Positions 32,561 through 44,809 of a stretch of 64,000 nt of DNA are shown here, one piece after another. The notes beneath the pieces were generated by a model. It saw only the letters and a program-made list of their open reading frames with translations, had not been told where the DNA came from and did no database searches. The position numbers and the translations under genes were made by a program. This DNA comes from Flammula alnicola (Eukaryota > Basidiomycota > Agaricomycetes > Agaricales > Strophariaceae). Within the stretch, counting starts at the first letter, position 1; each line of letters starts with the position of its first letter. Where the stretch lies: NCBI GenBank assembly GCA_015499995.1, contig JADNRV010000083.1, positions 1 through 64,000 on the forward strand, in the 5' to 3' direction.

Positions 32561-33895
32561 CGCAGAGACGCTGTACTGCCTGTACGAAATAAAGTCAATC
32601 CACACCCAGGACTGCAGGACGATTAAGATAGCCGTTATAAGGGCCGGTGAACGATTTACTTGGCATCTTTGGGTTAAAACTTCTGCCCCACAGCTGCTGT
32701 GAAAGCAATCGTAACTCACAAGACGAGAAGCTTGGAAATTTTGCGACGAAGGTGCTGTTTGATCGGGAAGAAGGTTTGTCAGATTGAATCGAAGTCAAAG
32801 AAAAGGACGCGCAAGACATACCGGCCATTACGGCTCGAGAATCGTCAGCGCCAAATTGCGTTCAGTTGGGTTTGACGGCTTGAAGCACATGGAACAAAGT
32901 CCCATGATTGCCAAGTATTGACATCATCTGAGCTACGGGCAGGATTAACACCACCACAAATTTACGTCTTTGGCGGACACAGGTGCCAGTCCGGTCACAT
33001 GCGGAGATACACACTATATTTTTATCCTCTCTCGTCGCTCGCAGGGGACGGTCCCCGCGATATGTAATCAGCACTTTGTGGAGAATCTTCGAGCATTTCG
33101 AGCGGGCCTTTGGGGACTGGCTATGAGGGAACCCAGGGGGTTATCTCCTTTGCAGAGTCATTGTCATGATACAAAACCTACAGTGGCCAGGCCGTACCAC
33201 GGGTACGACCAGCTGATCCACACGTACCAGAAAACATACTCCAACACCTGCTGGGAAGGATTCACTACGACGCCGAAGAAAAATGGAGCAGCGTCGCTGT
33301 CGGCGTGTTTGCGTTCGATTCAGCCGGTTCTTAAAGATAACAGAAGGTCTTGAGGGTCTAATATAACCAAAATGAAAGATCTAATATAACCAAGAAGCAA
33401 CATCACCAACGTTGACTCAATTTACCTTGAATCAGGAAATTCGTCACTCACAAAGCACGTCCCAATTTGAATGGGTTCCATTGACACGACTAGGGACACA
33501 ATTCCATCGCATCTCTTGACGACAAGTCTCAAGTGCCAACATCATGTTAGGCTCTGTCAACGTTTTGTTCCACGTACGCAGAGTTAATCCTACAGAATCG
33601 TGTTCAGTATCGAGGATTATAGAATATTGAATTCACGAAGCCGGTATGCTGTTGGTTATAAAACAACGAACTGCCACGCGAAAAAGCCAAAGAATGAAAA
33701 GGCTGGATCAATAAAAGCACGAACCTGTAGCAAGCTCCTGCCCATCTTGATTTGACAGTGAAGGCCAGGGCTACTTGAATCGTTATAATATTGCGCGCAG
33801 GGTATACACTATCGCAGACAAATAAAGATATGGTACACAAGGAAAGCGCCATTCCTTTCCATTCACAGATGGCCGCCACGATCCACCCCACCCCA
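32561..33895. other. Spacer between GMC and E2 genes
   Basis: About 1.3 kb. A tiny direct repeat (TCTAATATAACCAA) occurs twice at about 33357 and 33379. A plus frame at 32970-33353 has no recognisable domain. Nothing else was supported. Confidence 0.5.
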
Positions 33896-35592
33896 TCATA
33901 CACCCTCGCCAATAAGCCTCTGCGGCGCCTCCACATATCCCCTCCAGCACTCCACAAACGCCGCCAACTCGGCACCCTCAACGACCCGATGGTCCCCGCT
34001 CCAGCTCACGCCAACCTTCAACCGTCGCTCGCCCTGCCCATCACCCCTATCCACGTCCCACACCCACTTCGCGCGTCCAATAGCAACAATCGCCACACCT
34101 CCGCCCGGCACGAGCACAGGCGACGCGAAATCCCCCGCCCCGATCGCGCCGACGTTCGACACCGTGATTGTCCCGCCGCGTTTGGGCATCTCCTTTGGCG
34201 TCAGCGCGCAGGGCGTCTGCCGGCCGAGGTAAGAGAGGTGTCTGAGCTGCGCGGAGAGCGAGTAGATGGAAAGAGTGTTGGCGCGAGGTATGGTTGGCGT
34301 GTAAAGTCCTGTCGGGGTGGATAGGGCGATGCTGATGTCAGCAGTGGGCCGGATGGTGAGGGTTGGTTTTGGGGATTCAACGGATGAGGATGGTGTGATG
34401 GAGCTGCGGAAGAGAGGCCACTCGATCATGGCTTTCGAGAGGGTTTTTAGGAGGATTGGAAGATATGTTAGACGCGTGTATTGGTGTGATTCGGGAACGG
34501 CTGGGTGAGATGGTGCAGGGTATAGAGCAGACGGGTTGATAGATTGAATTGGAGGTGGACTTGAGGTGGAGGGAAGGTAATGGTAAGGTATGTGGGCGTT
34601 TAGCGCAGGAAGGATATCGTGCAAGGCGGTAATATCCAAGGTTGTTGAATATCTATAATTTGATAGAAAGGGTCAGCATGTTAAAAAACACGCGTAGTTA
34701 AAATGGAAAAACATACCCGAAGTGAGGAATCTCCAGGCTCTGAACATATAGGAAAAATCATAAGCGCTAAAGAAACGAGTCAATGCAAGAATTCTTACCT
34801 TCGTCATAGCCTTCCACATTCCATAACGCGTTCTTCCAAGTTCCACGACAACATCTTCGCGTTGTTCGGTGGCAGGTATAATTTGCGCCGTCTCGTCTTG
34901 CGATGCGTTCGCTAGTGCCGCCTCCACATCCCGTTTCTCGATCCGGCCGCCTTTCCCACTGCCCGGCACGAGCAATCCCAGGTCGACGCCCTTCTGACGT
35001 GCAAAATATCGCACTGAAGGGGCCGCGAATACGCGATCCGCATTCGATGTCCTTGCCTCCGACGTATTTTGTGGGTCGAGAGGGTGGAAGCGACGCGTCG
35101 CCGAAGCTCCGCCCAAAGGAGATGTTTCGACGACGGGCTTGTCTTGAGGTTCAATTACAGAAGGCTTAGCTGGCTCTGCAACACCTTGATCTGCATCTTC
35201 GATTACCTCCTCGTCCACCTCGATTAGACACAGTCCAGCGCCGACTTTAGCAATCTCGCCCTCCTTGACGAGCAGTTCGGTGACCACACCATCGAACGGA
35301 CTTGTGATCTCAACGCTCGCTTTGTCGCTCTGGACTTCGCATAGACGATCAAATGCTTGTATCGTCGACTGTGGCTTGACGCTCCTGCAATGCGAGGTCA
35401 ACGAGCGCGAAAGGTCCGGCCGGAACATGGTGCGCACCACTTGATGATCTCGCATTCTGTAATCCCTTCCCCAATGTCGGCGAGCTTGAACTTTTGTATG
35501 ACTTTCCTAGATGCCCAAGACGTTGGTGTAGTGTGGAAGTACGATATCGCTAGTGGTCGCCCTAGAAGTCGTCGAAGAGGTCGAACAAGCAT
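33896..35592 (-). CDS. Branched-chain 2-oxoacid dehydrogenase E2 (dihydrolipoyl transacylase)
   Basis: Mitochondrial acyltransferase core that passes branched acyl groups from lipoamide to CoA in valine, leucine and isoleucine breakdown. Start ATG at 35592 with a mitochondrial-type leader ([20 protein letters not shown]). Lipoyl domain: [17 protein letters not shown], then after an intron [18 protein letters not shown], where the Lys in DKAS is lipoylated. A Pro-rich linker leads to the E1/E3-binding domain ([28 protein letters not shown]). The catalytic domain contains [13 protein letters not shown], spliced through a 23-nt exon, and ends [16 protein letters not shown]. The usual HRxxDG active-site motif reads HRVVEG here, so Asp is replaced by Glu. 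The linker between the subunit-binding and catalytic domains is long. Confidence 0.9.
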
Positions 35593-37438
35593 GGTGGTAC
35601 GGAAAGAACCCGATAAGTCACAAGTATGGCTCCGATAAGTCAGTTTAAAGCACATTTATAATTCATATTACAGTCAGAAAATTAAAATTAGCATAGAAAA
35701 CTCAAATCTTTATGTTGTTCCTCCAAATCTTCATCAGAATATTTTAATAATATGCTAGATTGTGGATATCATATTTCAGAGGTAGGGATATACACAGTAT
35801 TTGTGGAAGAACCTGCAAAACAGTCTTGTATCGCTGAGCATGTGGGAAATGATTAATGATGGCTTATTTCGGTGCTCACGGGGGGAATATCATCCATCCT
35901 TTGGCTCAAAATTATCCAAGTATCGACAATATCTAGAAGCATATTTTAAAATTTATTTGGAGGAAAACGGAGCTTTCTTTGCAAAGTTATTGACTTCGCA
36001 AAAGTGTATCAAAATGACCGTGGCGTCACTAAACCACAGATATCGACTCTACGGATACCTGACCTCCTTTTCCTCGCGGTTTCATTGAAGGACGACGAAC
36101 TTTGCGAGACACGCGCCAAGTGAGATGGAGTTGTGGAAAGGTAACATCAATACGGCGAATAAGGAAGCACTAATACACCCTGAATTGGCCCCGTCTTGAA
36201 GTTGGGGATAAATCGCCTGCTAGTGGATGGAACTTGAGCTTGGAGCCTACACTACTTGGAGGACAGATTATGAGAATATGGAAGGCCCATTGAAGACGGC
36301 ATTCACGGCTGTGCTTCCTATAAGAACGTGAAACGTGCCCATCGACGTCGAGAAAGAGTAGCCGGAGAATGTGCAGAGGCCGGGCCGAATGGAAAGAGAT
36401 TTCAGGGGCGTGCGAATATTTATCCAATCTTGTGCGAATACATTTCAAGCTTCAGTTGTTCTTCTAGGGTGTTCGTAACTTCAATGCTCTCAGAACACAC
36501 TCCACATGTTTAATCTTCGGTATTTCCAACGTATTTCGTAATTATCCCAGCTTGAGAGGCACGATTCGCAAAGGGAATTGAGAAAGAGATGGGCAGTTCA
36601 AGATGTCGATGAGTTGTGATCCTTTCCCACTGTCAATCAACATTGACGTGCTTTTTATTCTTATAGATAATCTTAGTAGTGAACCGGAACATTTCCTCCA
36701 GCTATGGCTGTGCTAGATTTCATCATCGTGGATCTAAACCTCGTCAACTCCGTACCTCGAATTAAGGGTTCAATAACGTTCAATGATCATCGATTGCCAA
36801 GTGCCCGCCTTTATCTTTCGCGATTACATATGACCAGACTGGTGGAACTCGTCAAGTACTTATCCCATCATTGTCAAGGTCATGAGAGGGCTCAGCGCTC
36901 AGTACCCGTCCAATCATTCAGCCTGCCTTCTGAAAAGTGCTTCTTTCCAACAGCCCATCTTATCTTGGAGTCGGAAATCTGGGATCACCGAGCTTTCCAC
37001 CTCGATTAGGAACCCGGTATATTGTGATAGCGATAAGATGTCGCAGAAACTCGTACGTCGCCGTTCTCCGTTCTCCTCTTTCGAGGCCGAAATTAATTCA
37101 TTTGCATCAGCCGACAATGTAAAGTAGTTATCACACTAGAATCACTCCCGTAAAGTTTCCCACATCCAAGATGTCGCTACCATAGTCAGTGTTCGCGGAT
37201 ATTCTTTTCAAAGTTGCCAAATTCAACCACTCGGCGAGTTTAGAAATCCGGAACTCAGTTGCAATTGGTTTATTCTTTTCCTTATTCACCTTTCCTTCGT
37301 ATATACGTTCCGCTTCTTTTCACACCATCCTGTCTCTCTTATATATTGGCTCACACTTTCTGACCAGCTCTCCTCGACAGAACTACTTTCAGCTACATCC
37401 AATCTCCAAATAGTGCCAGTATCCTCCAGCAACAAGAC
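35593..37438. other. Gene-poor spacer
   Basis: About 1.8 kb, AT-rich around 35650-35990. Several open frames up to 101 codons occur (for example 36704-37009), but none shows a domain, codon pattern or splice structure that would support a gene. Confidence 0.45.
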
Positions 37439-40400
37439 ATGTCGTACGTCGCCCCACAGAAAAGATATTCCTCCTACTCACAGTAAAATCCCTGTAGCGA
37501 TCATCCCACTTGCTCCGCACCTGTTGGTGGTTCGGTCAAGGTTACCATTCCACCCGGTTGGTACACCTACATCACCGGGGTGAGCGTTTCCAATTTACTA
37601 CACCTCTCGCTCGAGCTAAAACGCGAAGCCCGTACAGTTGTCTCGCAGCACTCACAACCAAATGATCCGCCTTCGCCTCACCGAGGGCGATGTCACCAAT
37701 ACTGAATACCTCAATGGCGACTTCGGCAAGTCTAATGAGACCATGAAGCTCAGGCGTACGCGCGAAGGTTCTTACGCGATTCTGAGATCTGGCGAAAAGA
37801 TGTCGCTTGAGCTCAATTGCTTCTACTCCACCGCTGCCAAGATCAAGGACAGGGCGCTCGAGAAGTCTGAGTTCAGCTCCAGAGCTTTGACCGTCATGCA
37901 GGTGTGTCATAGATAATCATGGCCTCCTCGTCGACCGCATGTTTAATTACTTCATAATAGGCTGAAACCCCACCTCACCTGCACGACGATTTCCCTGATT
38001 ACGTTACCTTCTTCGTGAGTTTGCTATCACTCTGCTTCATTATTACGTACCGACGCAAAACACGACAAGGTTTTTGTTCAAGATTCTGCTGATCAGAAGG
38101 CAACTCAATACGCGCCCCTGTTCAATGATGCGTGAGTACTTGTCGGATCTTAGAAGTAATTTCGCTGAAGTATCGTTCACATTTAGCGTTTGCACCGTGA
38201 ATGTGATAAAGGGAACTGGCCGTGATCACCACGGAGAGCCTTTAGACGATCGTAATGGTGACGAGGATGGTCCAGGAGGTCCTAGCAATCCTAATAATGG
38301 CGGTCCAAATAATGGCGGCCCTAATAATGGCGGCCCTAATACTGATAATGGCGACGGCGACAACTCCCATCCCAATGGCCCCACCCTGTGAGTCTGTCCC
38401 ACTTCAATGAGCTTTCTCATCCTAACTTCGATTTTAGAGATCTACTGTTCCTCCAGGATTGTACCGCTAGTCAAACTCCCTACATCAAATCCGCTACCGA
38501 AAGTATCATCAATATCTGCAGCAGGATTGCGTCCTCTGGAAAACTTGCTCCAGGTGCTCTTCGAGTAGGACTCGTCGCCTACCGTGATGCAGGAGACGAA
38601 TTTGTCACCAAGAGTTTTGGTTTCACCACGGATGTGTCTGTTATGCAACGCAACCTGAGCACGCTCGTTGCTGCAGGAGGCGGAGATGGACCAGAAGCAG
38701 TTACTGAGGCGCTCGACGCCGCTCTTGCCTCTGATTGGAGAATCGACGCAAGCAAGATGGTCGTCCTCATTGCGGATGCACCTCCGCATGGCATTGGAGA
38801 ACCTAGCGATGCCAGTCCAGGTGGTTCCCCTTCCGGTAAGTCGACTCATCCATGGTAATTACTTCACGTTCACTCAACGATTCGCTAGGTAAAAATCCTT
38901 TGGCTCTGGGTCGCCGCATGGCTGAGCTGGGCATTACCCTGGTATGTTCCTCCTGATACACTCATCCTATCCGCTGACGAACTGTTTCCAGCACCTCATT
39001 GCTTGCGAGCCAACGTTGAGCACTTCATATAAGTTTGCGTACGACTTTTATAAGGCTTTGACCGCGCTTACAGGGTATGTGACCGACCAAACCATACCAT
39101 CGCTACCGAAATATTCACTTTCCACTTAGAGGACTGCTTCTCCCACTCGTTTCTGCCAGTGGACTAGCAGACTACATCATCGGTTCCTCGCTTGAAAGAA
39201 TCGAACTTGAGGCTCTTGTTGGTGACTACGGCAAAAGCATTGCTCGTCGTGTGTTGTTCAGTGGTGAAGCTCCCGCAGCTCTTACCAAAGAATACCACGC
39301 CAAGTTCACCGCTAGGGGGGTAGAGGTCACGAGTTTGGATGTTGAGCCGGTCTATGCAACCTACCCCGAATCGGTCAAGAACGTGAACTTGTATACCACG
39401 TCTAAGGATTTGCTTAGTGCCAGACCATTGACCGAGGTGTGTCTCATTCTAGTTCAAGGTTACAGTCAAAGTTGACGTCGATTAAAGGTCCCGGGTGCTC
39501 GTCTCCTTCCGAAATTTGCAGGTGGAACTGTTTCTCCTGCAGTGCGTATCATCAAAGGTGCTATCACTGAAGAACAGGTATTTCATATTTCATCTATTTG
39601 TTTTACTACACTCAAGGCTAATCTACCTTTTCGTGCGTAGACCGGTCGCGTCATTAAGCTCAGCGTCACTCGCAATGCCGAAGTTGGCCCTGAAAAGTTT
39701 GTCGCTCGTCCATCAAGCGAGGACTCAGTGGGTAACGCCCTCAAGATCAACATCCCTGCGGGCTGGTTCGCTTTCGTCTCCGGCGTACGTCTCACTTTCC
39801 TTCCTCTTGTTCTCCTTCTTACTCCCCCTTTTTCTGTTTCTCTAGCTCTCCCGCGCCAAGTACAACCAAGCGATCAAACTTGTGTATAATGACGGAGAGA
39901 ATACCAACACTGAATTCCTCACCTCTGAGCTCGGTTCCACCGACGACATCATGAGGCTCAAGCGCACCCGCGAAGGATACTTCGTGTTTGTGTCCTCCGA
40001 CGATATCAATATCCAGTTGGAGACCTCCTTCTATTGGTCCACGAGCAACATAAAGGGCCAGGCATTGGCCAAGCCCACTTACGCCTCCAAGAAGCTGAAA
40101 GACGTCGAAGTAAGTTTAATGCTTGCCTAGTATACGGAGATTTGATCTCCTTCCACTGTAGACTCAAACACCTATGCATCTTCGCGACGATTTCCCCGAC
40201 TACGTGACCTACTTCGTGAGTTCACCACTCCTCCTTCCACCTTAGTAAAATGTTGCTAAAATGTCTCGCTCAGATTCTAGCCGAAGACCAGCCTGATTCT
40301 GAGCAAGTGGACGGCGTTCCCGACTACAACGATTCGTGAGTTTCCATTGCTGCTTGCTTCCAACCAGGACACTGATGCCCCGGTCAATTAAGGGTGGCCA

Positions 40401-40453
40401 TCGTCAACCTCATCAAGAACACTCCTATGGTCTTCACTAGTACCGAGGAGTGA
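37439..40453 (+). CDS. vWA-domain protein (VwkA-like) with a module duplicated on both sides
   Basis: About 14 exons. The ATG at 37439 is joined through a 54-nt intron to SDHPTCSAPVGGSVKVTIPP. An N-terminal module follows (GWYTYITG, TEYLNGDFGKSNETMKLRRT, HLHDDFPDYVTFF). A short Asn/Gly/Pro repeat linker (PNNGG units, 38287-38345) leads to a vWA domain: LDLLFLQDCTASQTPYIKSA with a DxTxS metal-site motif, GLVAYRDAGDEF, and MVVLIADAPPHGIGE. The C-terminal part repeats the first module (GWFAFVSG, DDIMRLKRTREG, HLRDDFPDYVTYF) with the introns at the same places. The closest known type is the vWA domain of alpha-kinase VwkA, but no kinase domain is present. It probably acts in cytosolic protein binding. 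Confidence 0.82.
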
Positions 40454-41433
40454 GACTTTTTTGGATGCAATCTCCTTTGGAGTATCCATCGTGTAGTGAA
40501 ATTGGCTTCAGTCTGGTATGAATGTTATCTCTACTTGTGACCTCGTGATTGTACAACATCAATGCATTTCTTCTTGATCGAACTCCTTAGATCTTGAGTA
40601 TAAGCAAACAGCGTGAGATATATGAAACTGGGATCCCGCGGTTGGCAGGACGCATTGCGAACCGGGTAGACAAACGGATATAAATGAGGAATTAACTATC
40701 TATCCAACTCGCAAGCCTCCTCCCAACATGATGTGAGCAATATTTCCTTTCCAGAAATATTTTTGCAGCTAACGATAGAAGAAACTTTCTCCCAAGTTCA
40801 ACATTTCAAAATCGAAAATGCAACGTTGGAAAGCCATAAAACTTAAAGCCCTTGTCTACGGCCGTATCACGATATGTATCCTATTGATGAATTTTGATAT
40901 GAACCGCGAACTTGATTAAGGCACCCCTCGAAAAGTTGTGCACCGTTCAATTGCCTTCGACGCTTCTTTGACATAGTTCACAAATTATATCACTCCTGGA
41001 GAGAGAGATCATTCTATATTCAACATTTCTCTGGGCAAATGTCATTTGCTCATCATCACATGGTGGTCAAGGACCCAAAAAGTTGAAATTGTGTTCACGC
41101 GCCAGTTCAAGCGACGCGATTACGCACGGTCACGCGGCCCACCACTTGAAAAGGTAAGTCTGTTGTTAAAGTACCTACTTCAGTATCGGGACTTTCGTTA
41201 TGCGGTAGATATAAACTGGCTGAATTGCTCATCGACTGCTAGCAAATTGTATCTTCCAACTCACCTGAACCTTAAGGGTTCGTACGGGGTAAGTCAGAAT
41301 CAAATCTGTTTTACTCTGTGAAATATCTCATCGTTCTGTTCGACATAGAAGAATCACCCTTAGATTTCATCACAGAAGCTCGGGCATCTCTCAGTTTAGA
41401 CACCGGGAGATACGCTAAGAAGGCGCGCACACC
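40454..41433. other. Spacer upstream of SDR gene
   Basis: About 1 kb. A 91-codon frame at 41046-41321 lacks support. No repeats were noticed. Confidence 0.45.
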
Positions 41434-42562
41434 ATGGCTATAGACTTACCGCCCATGTTACGGGCCCTTCTCTCAAACCGGTCGGGAAGCCTCTCTCTCG
41501 CGCTCATACCACTTCTTATTGCGCTGTACCGCGTCTCGAAGAAACCCAGACGGTTCCTCAAAGTACCCAAGTCCAAGGAACGCGTCTTGGTGCTAGGCGC
41601 TTCAAGTGGTATCGGACGATCAGTCGCACGACAATACGCTGCCAGAGGAGCACGAGTCTGCGTTGTTGGACGCCGAGAATCACTTCTGAAGGAGGTGGAA
41701 CGAGAATGCTGGAGTGCTCGGGCCCAGGCGACAGCCGGATTGGCAGAAGCATCGCAACAAGATATCTTTGGAGTTGCTGCTGATTTTGCGAATGTGGATG
41801 ATATGGTTAGGGTTAGAAGCGCCATTGAAGCTGGTACGTCTCTCAGTTTCTCCATAAGACATTTCTAAGACGTGAAGGCAGCATGGGAAGGCTTGGATAC
41901 CCTTGTGGTCGCTGCTGGGGTTTCCGCCTTACAACCGCTCATGGCAGTGGCTGGCGTTGAAGTGCAGCATGGTGTTAAATTGCCACAAGCTACCCCTGAG
42001 GGCATCCAACGCACAGCTGACGTGGCGTTAGCTGCAATCCGAGGAAACTACGTGGGGCCCCTGATCGCCATCGTGACTTTTGTAAATATCTTATCTATCT
42101 TTCTCCTTACAACAAATGTCATACTGAAATTGATCATTCAAATAGATTCCCCTGCTTTCTAATACTTCGAAAGCCCCATCTGTCGTCCTTGTCAACTCAC
42201 TCGCATCCATCATCCCAGCACCGACACGCACCTTATACGCCTCTACGAAGGCCTCCTCTCTCGTTCTCTACCAAGCTCTCTCCATTGAACACCCCAACAT
42301 CGCCTTCACTTCCTTCATGCCATCAACCGTTGAGGGTGACTTCCGGGCCTCTGCAGTCGACAGCGGGCCCGTGAGGGAGAAAGACCCCAATGCCCACGGC
42401 CTCAAGCGCGAAGATGTCGCACGGCGCTGCATCCAGGCTGCTGATAATGGCGAGAAGGCCGTGTTCATGCCGGAAACGATGCGCTATGCCCACCTTCTTT
42501 ATTGGATCTGGCCGTCGTTCATAGAGCGAATGGCAAGCAGGAAGTACAACTTCTCGGTTTAA
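41434..42562 (+). CDS. Membrane-anchored short-chain dehydrogenase/reductase
   Basis: Three exons, about 340 aa. An N-terminal hydrophobic helix (LSLALIPLLIALYRV) suggests membrane anchoring, probably in the ER. The Rossmann motif VLVLGASSGIGRSVARQYAA and the active-site Tyr/Lys in LYASTKASS are present, with a Ser-rich strand VVLVNSLAS before it. Domain order and length fit extended DHRS7-like SDRs. Substrate unknown. The last 70 or so bases are duplicated at 23701-23778. Confidence 0.88.
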
Positions 42563-42779
42563 TCTCATTGTCTTAAAAGTTAACACCTACGTACGTTTCC
42601 AATGGGTCGGCTCACTTTTTCCTCCTCTGATTAATGCAGAGTTCGTAGACAACAGGTTACTTCGACAGGTGGTAGAATTGCTTGCCATTCCAGACTGCGA
42701 TGGTATAGAATTGGATTTCTTCTTTGTACTCTAGAATGTTAACGTTCCTCTCTGACATGGTTTAATAGATTCTTATTTT

Positions 42780-43140
42780 TGTAACACCGGAACATCAACT
42801 GCTCTGATCATATGCTCTGGCCTCTTTGTACCAATCAGTCATGACTAAAATCAGCAGTCGAGAGTCAAAGCCCAGGGCATCAACGAACTGCAAGTCAGGC
42901 TGTAGCGATCTGCTCGACTCTGGAATGGTCGTTGAAAGCATGGATTCTGCTTCTAGAAGACATTTGTGAACGTCGACAATCCCTATGCGGCTGTTCTCTC
43001 GTGTCTGGCGCGAGGGCGGATTCTATTTTTAGTCGACCGTGGGAGCAGCTCACGCACTATTCTTAGCATCGGAGTGCTAGATGGTCAAGAAATTATCTGA
43101 TATGCCTCCAAGGATGCTACCAAAAAGCGTAATTCGAACT
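42780..43140 (+). pseudogene. Relic of an unrecognised gene, copy B
   Basis: Matches 23160-23695 in inverted orientation. Shared words include GAACATCAACTG and AACTGCAAGTC, and peptide RILFLVDRGSSSRTILSIG. It contains stops in every frame and appears dead. Confidence 0.35.
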
Positions 43141-43379
43141 ACGTATGTCCTCCCATCTTTCCAAAATGCTTTGGAATTTTGGTCTACTTATTCTTATTGC
43201 TATACCCCCGGGGCAGTTGATGGGTTTATTACATCAAGGGACGCCAGAGGTTGAAACGACTGATGACTATCGGTCACATAGCCAGCCCTTCCGTTCGGAG
43301 CCAAATCGCGGTCAGTTTTTTCCGATACCCTGCTATTAATGTAGTCATCGTGCTTCAACATTCAACCCTGGGGGAGAGG

Positions 43380-43387
43380 TATAAAAG
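43380..43387 (+). promoter_or_regulatory. TATA box of I66-like copy B
   Basis: TATAAAAG, 94 bp before the ATG at 43474; promoter region 43270-43470 is conserved with copy A. Confidence 0.7.
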
Positions 43388-43473
43388 ACACCCAAATCGC
43401 TTCTTAATATACTCAGAACATCACATCTCGTAACTTGAACACAAGCAGTTCAAAGATTCAAACTCTCTAAAAG

Positions 43474-44249
43474 ATGTATTTCTTCAAATCCCTCATCGCC
43501 ATGTCGCTTCTCGCCATGGGAAGTGTCATGAATACTGCAGCTGCGCCCGTACGCATTGGCCCTCCATCAGGGCACAGTTTAATGGGGCGACTATTATCTG
43601 AAAATTTTCTTGATTTCCACAGGCTTGCTCGATCCTCCAGCCTGGTAACTACAATATCGAAAGTGTAGGCTTTCCCGGAGAACTTTTGGATATCGCACTT
43701 CCTTCCTCAACGTTGAACGTCATCTTCGTGGAGCAAACCCCTCCGCAGGGACAGCTCGGTGTGGTAAGAGCTTCGAAGTATTGGTCGCTTTCCTCGTTGC
43801 TGATGATACTGTAAAATTGTACAGTGGGCACTTACGAACGCTGACCAAGGCGGTTATCACATCCAGAACGTCGGGCTTGGTCAAAATGTGTCGACCATCC
43901 ATCTTATCGAATCTGTTAGTAATTGCTCGTTGAAATTTTGCCGGTCTTGCTTACGCTTATGATTCTAGGGCTTATTCCTAGCCCAAGTCGGGCCCGCAGG
44001 CGCTCCAGCAAGCACCTACGCCATTGAATGCGCCGGCAGCGGACAGTATGTCGTAAGTATACCGCCGGTGTAGTAACATCCCTGCCTAATTCTGACCATG
44101 ATTTCCAGATCAAAAATGTCACCGCCGATCAGTTGTGGACCACAGTTGCTAACGGAAGTCCCGGAGGACTTGCTTTCGTAGGTGTCTACCAACTCGACTC
44201 ATCAATTTTCACTCAACTTTTTACGACAGATGGAACTCAGGCCTGCTGA
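43474..44249 (+). CDS. Small secreted protein, I66-inhibitor-like, copy B
   Basis: Five exons. Signal peptide MYFFKSLIAMSLLAMGSVMN then TAAAP. A 72-nt intron after AAP leads to ACSILQPGNYNIESVGFPGE. QLGVWALTNADQGGYHIQN and AIECAGSGQYVIK align with copy A at 22124. The C-terminus is longer (GVYQLDSSIFTQLFTTDG then TQAC). The fold assignment is the same weak I66-type inference. Expression is probably similar because the promoters are conserved. Confidence 0.75.
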
Positions 44250-44809
44250 CGGATCCGCTATCCAGAAGTTCTTGTTCCACTCTCTTTAGTACCAGTAGTC
44301 AGTTTATTTCCAGATTATAAGTAGCTATGTAGCACGGACTTTATTCCTGAGCCGTACATAATATATTGGACTAGGGGCATATGTTTCTTCATCAGGAAGG
44401 ATTGAAAATATTCCCGGACTAACAGTGAAAACCTGAGCAAACCCATGGTCTGATAATGCGTGGCCGATGGAAGAGGGAAGAGAGAACTCAGGAGAGATTT
44501 TTTGAAGTGGGCCTTCGCCAATCGTTGGCACATTTCACGTGCGTTTGAATATGATCTAATCTTATCTCTATTACGTTTTCATGATCATTAATAATCGCTT
44601 GGAGTCAGAATTTTATGTCGCTCAAACTCTCACCGCCTCGACCACACAGACACCGTCCACCCCTTCCACCATCCAGGATCCAGAACGCTAGGCTCGACCC
44701 CACGCCATCGTCGTCCGCGAAGGCGTCATCTACCTCACGGACGCATCCGGCTCGAAGGGTAAGAATAAGATCTACCGCGGTATCTCTTCCTCGAATCCTG
44801 GATCAAGCC

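Noticed and set aside
32970..33353. 127-codon frame on the plus strand
   Set aside because: No conserved motif; falls in the promoter region of the GMC gene.
44615..44809. Longer N-terminus for MET2
   Set aside because: The extra 65 residues are basic low-complexity sequence with no counterpart in the family; the later ATG directly precedes the conserved core.
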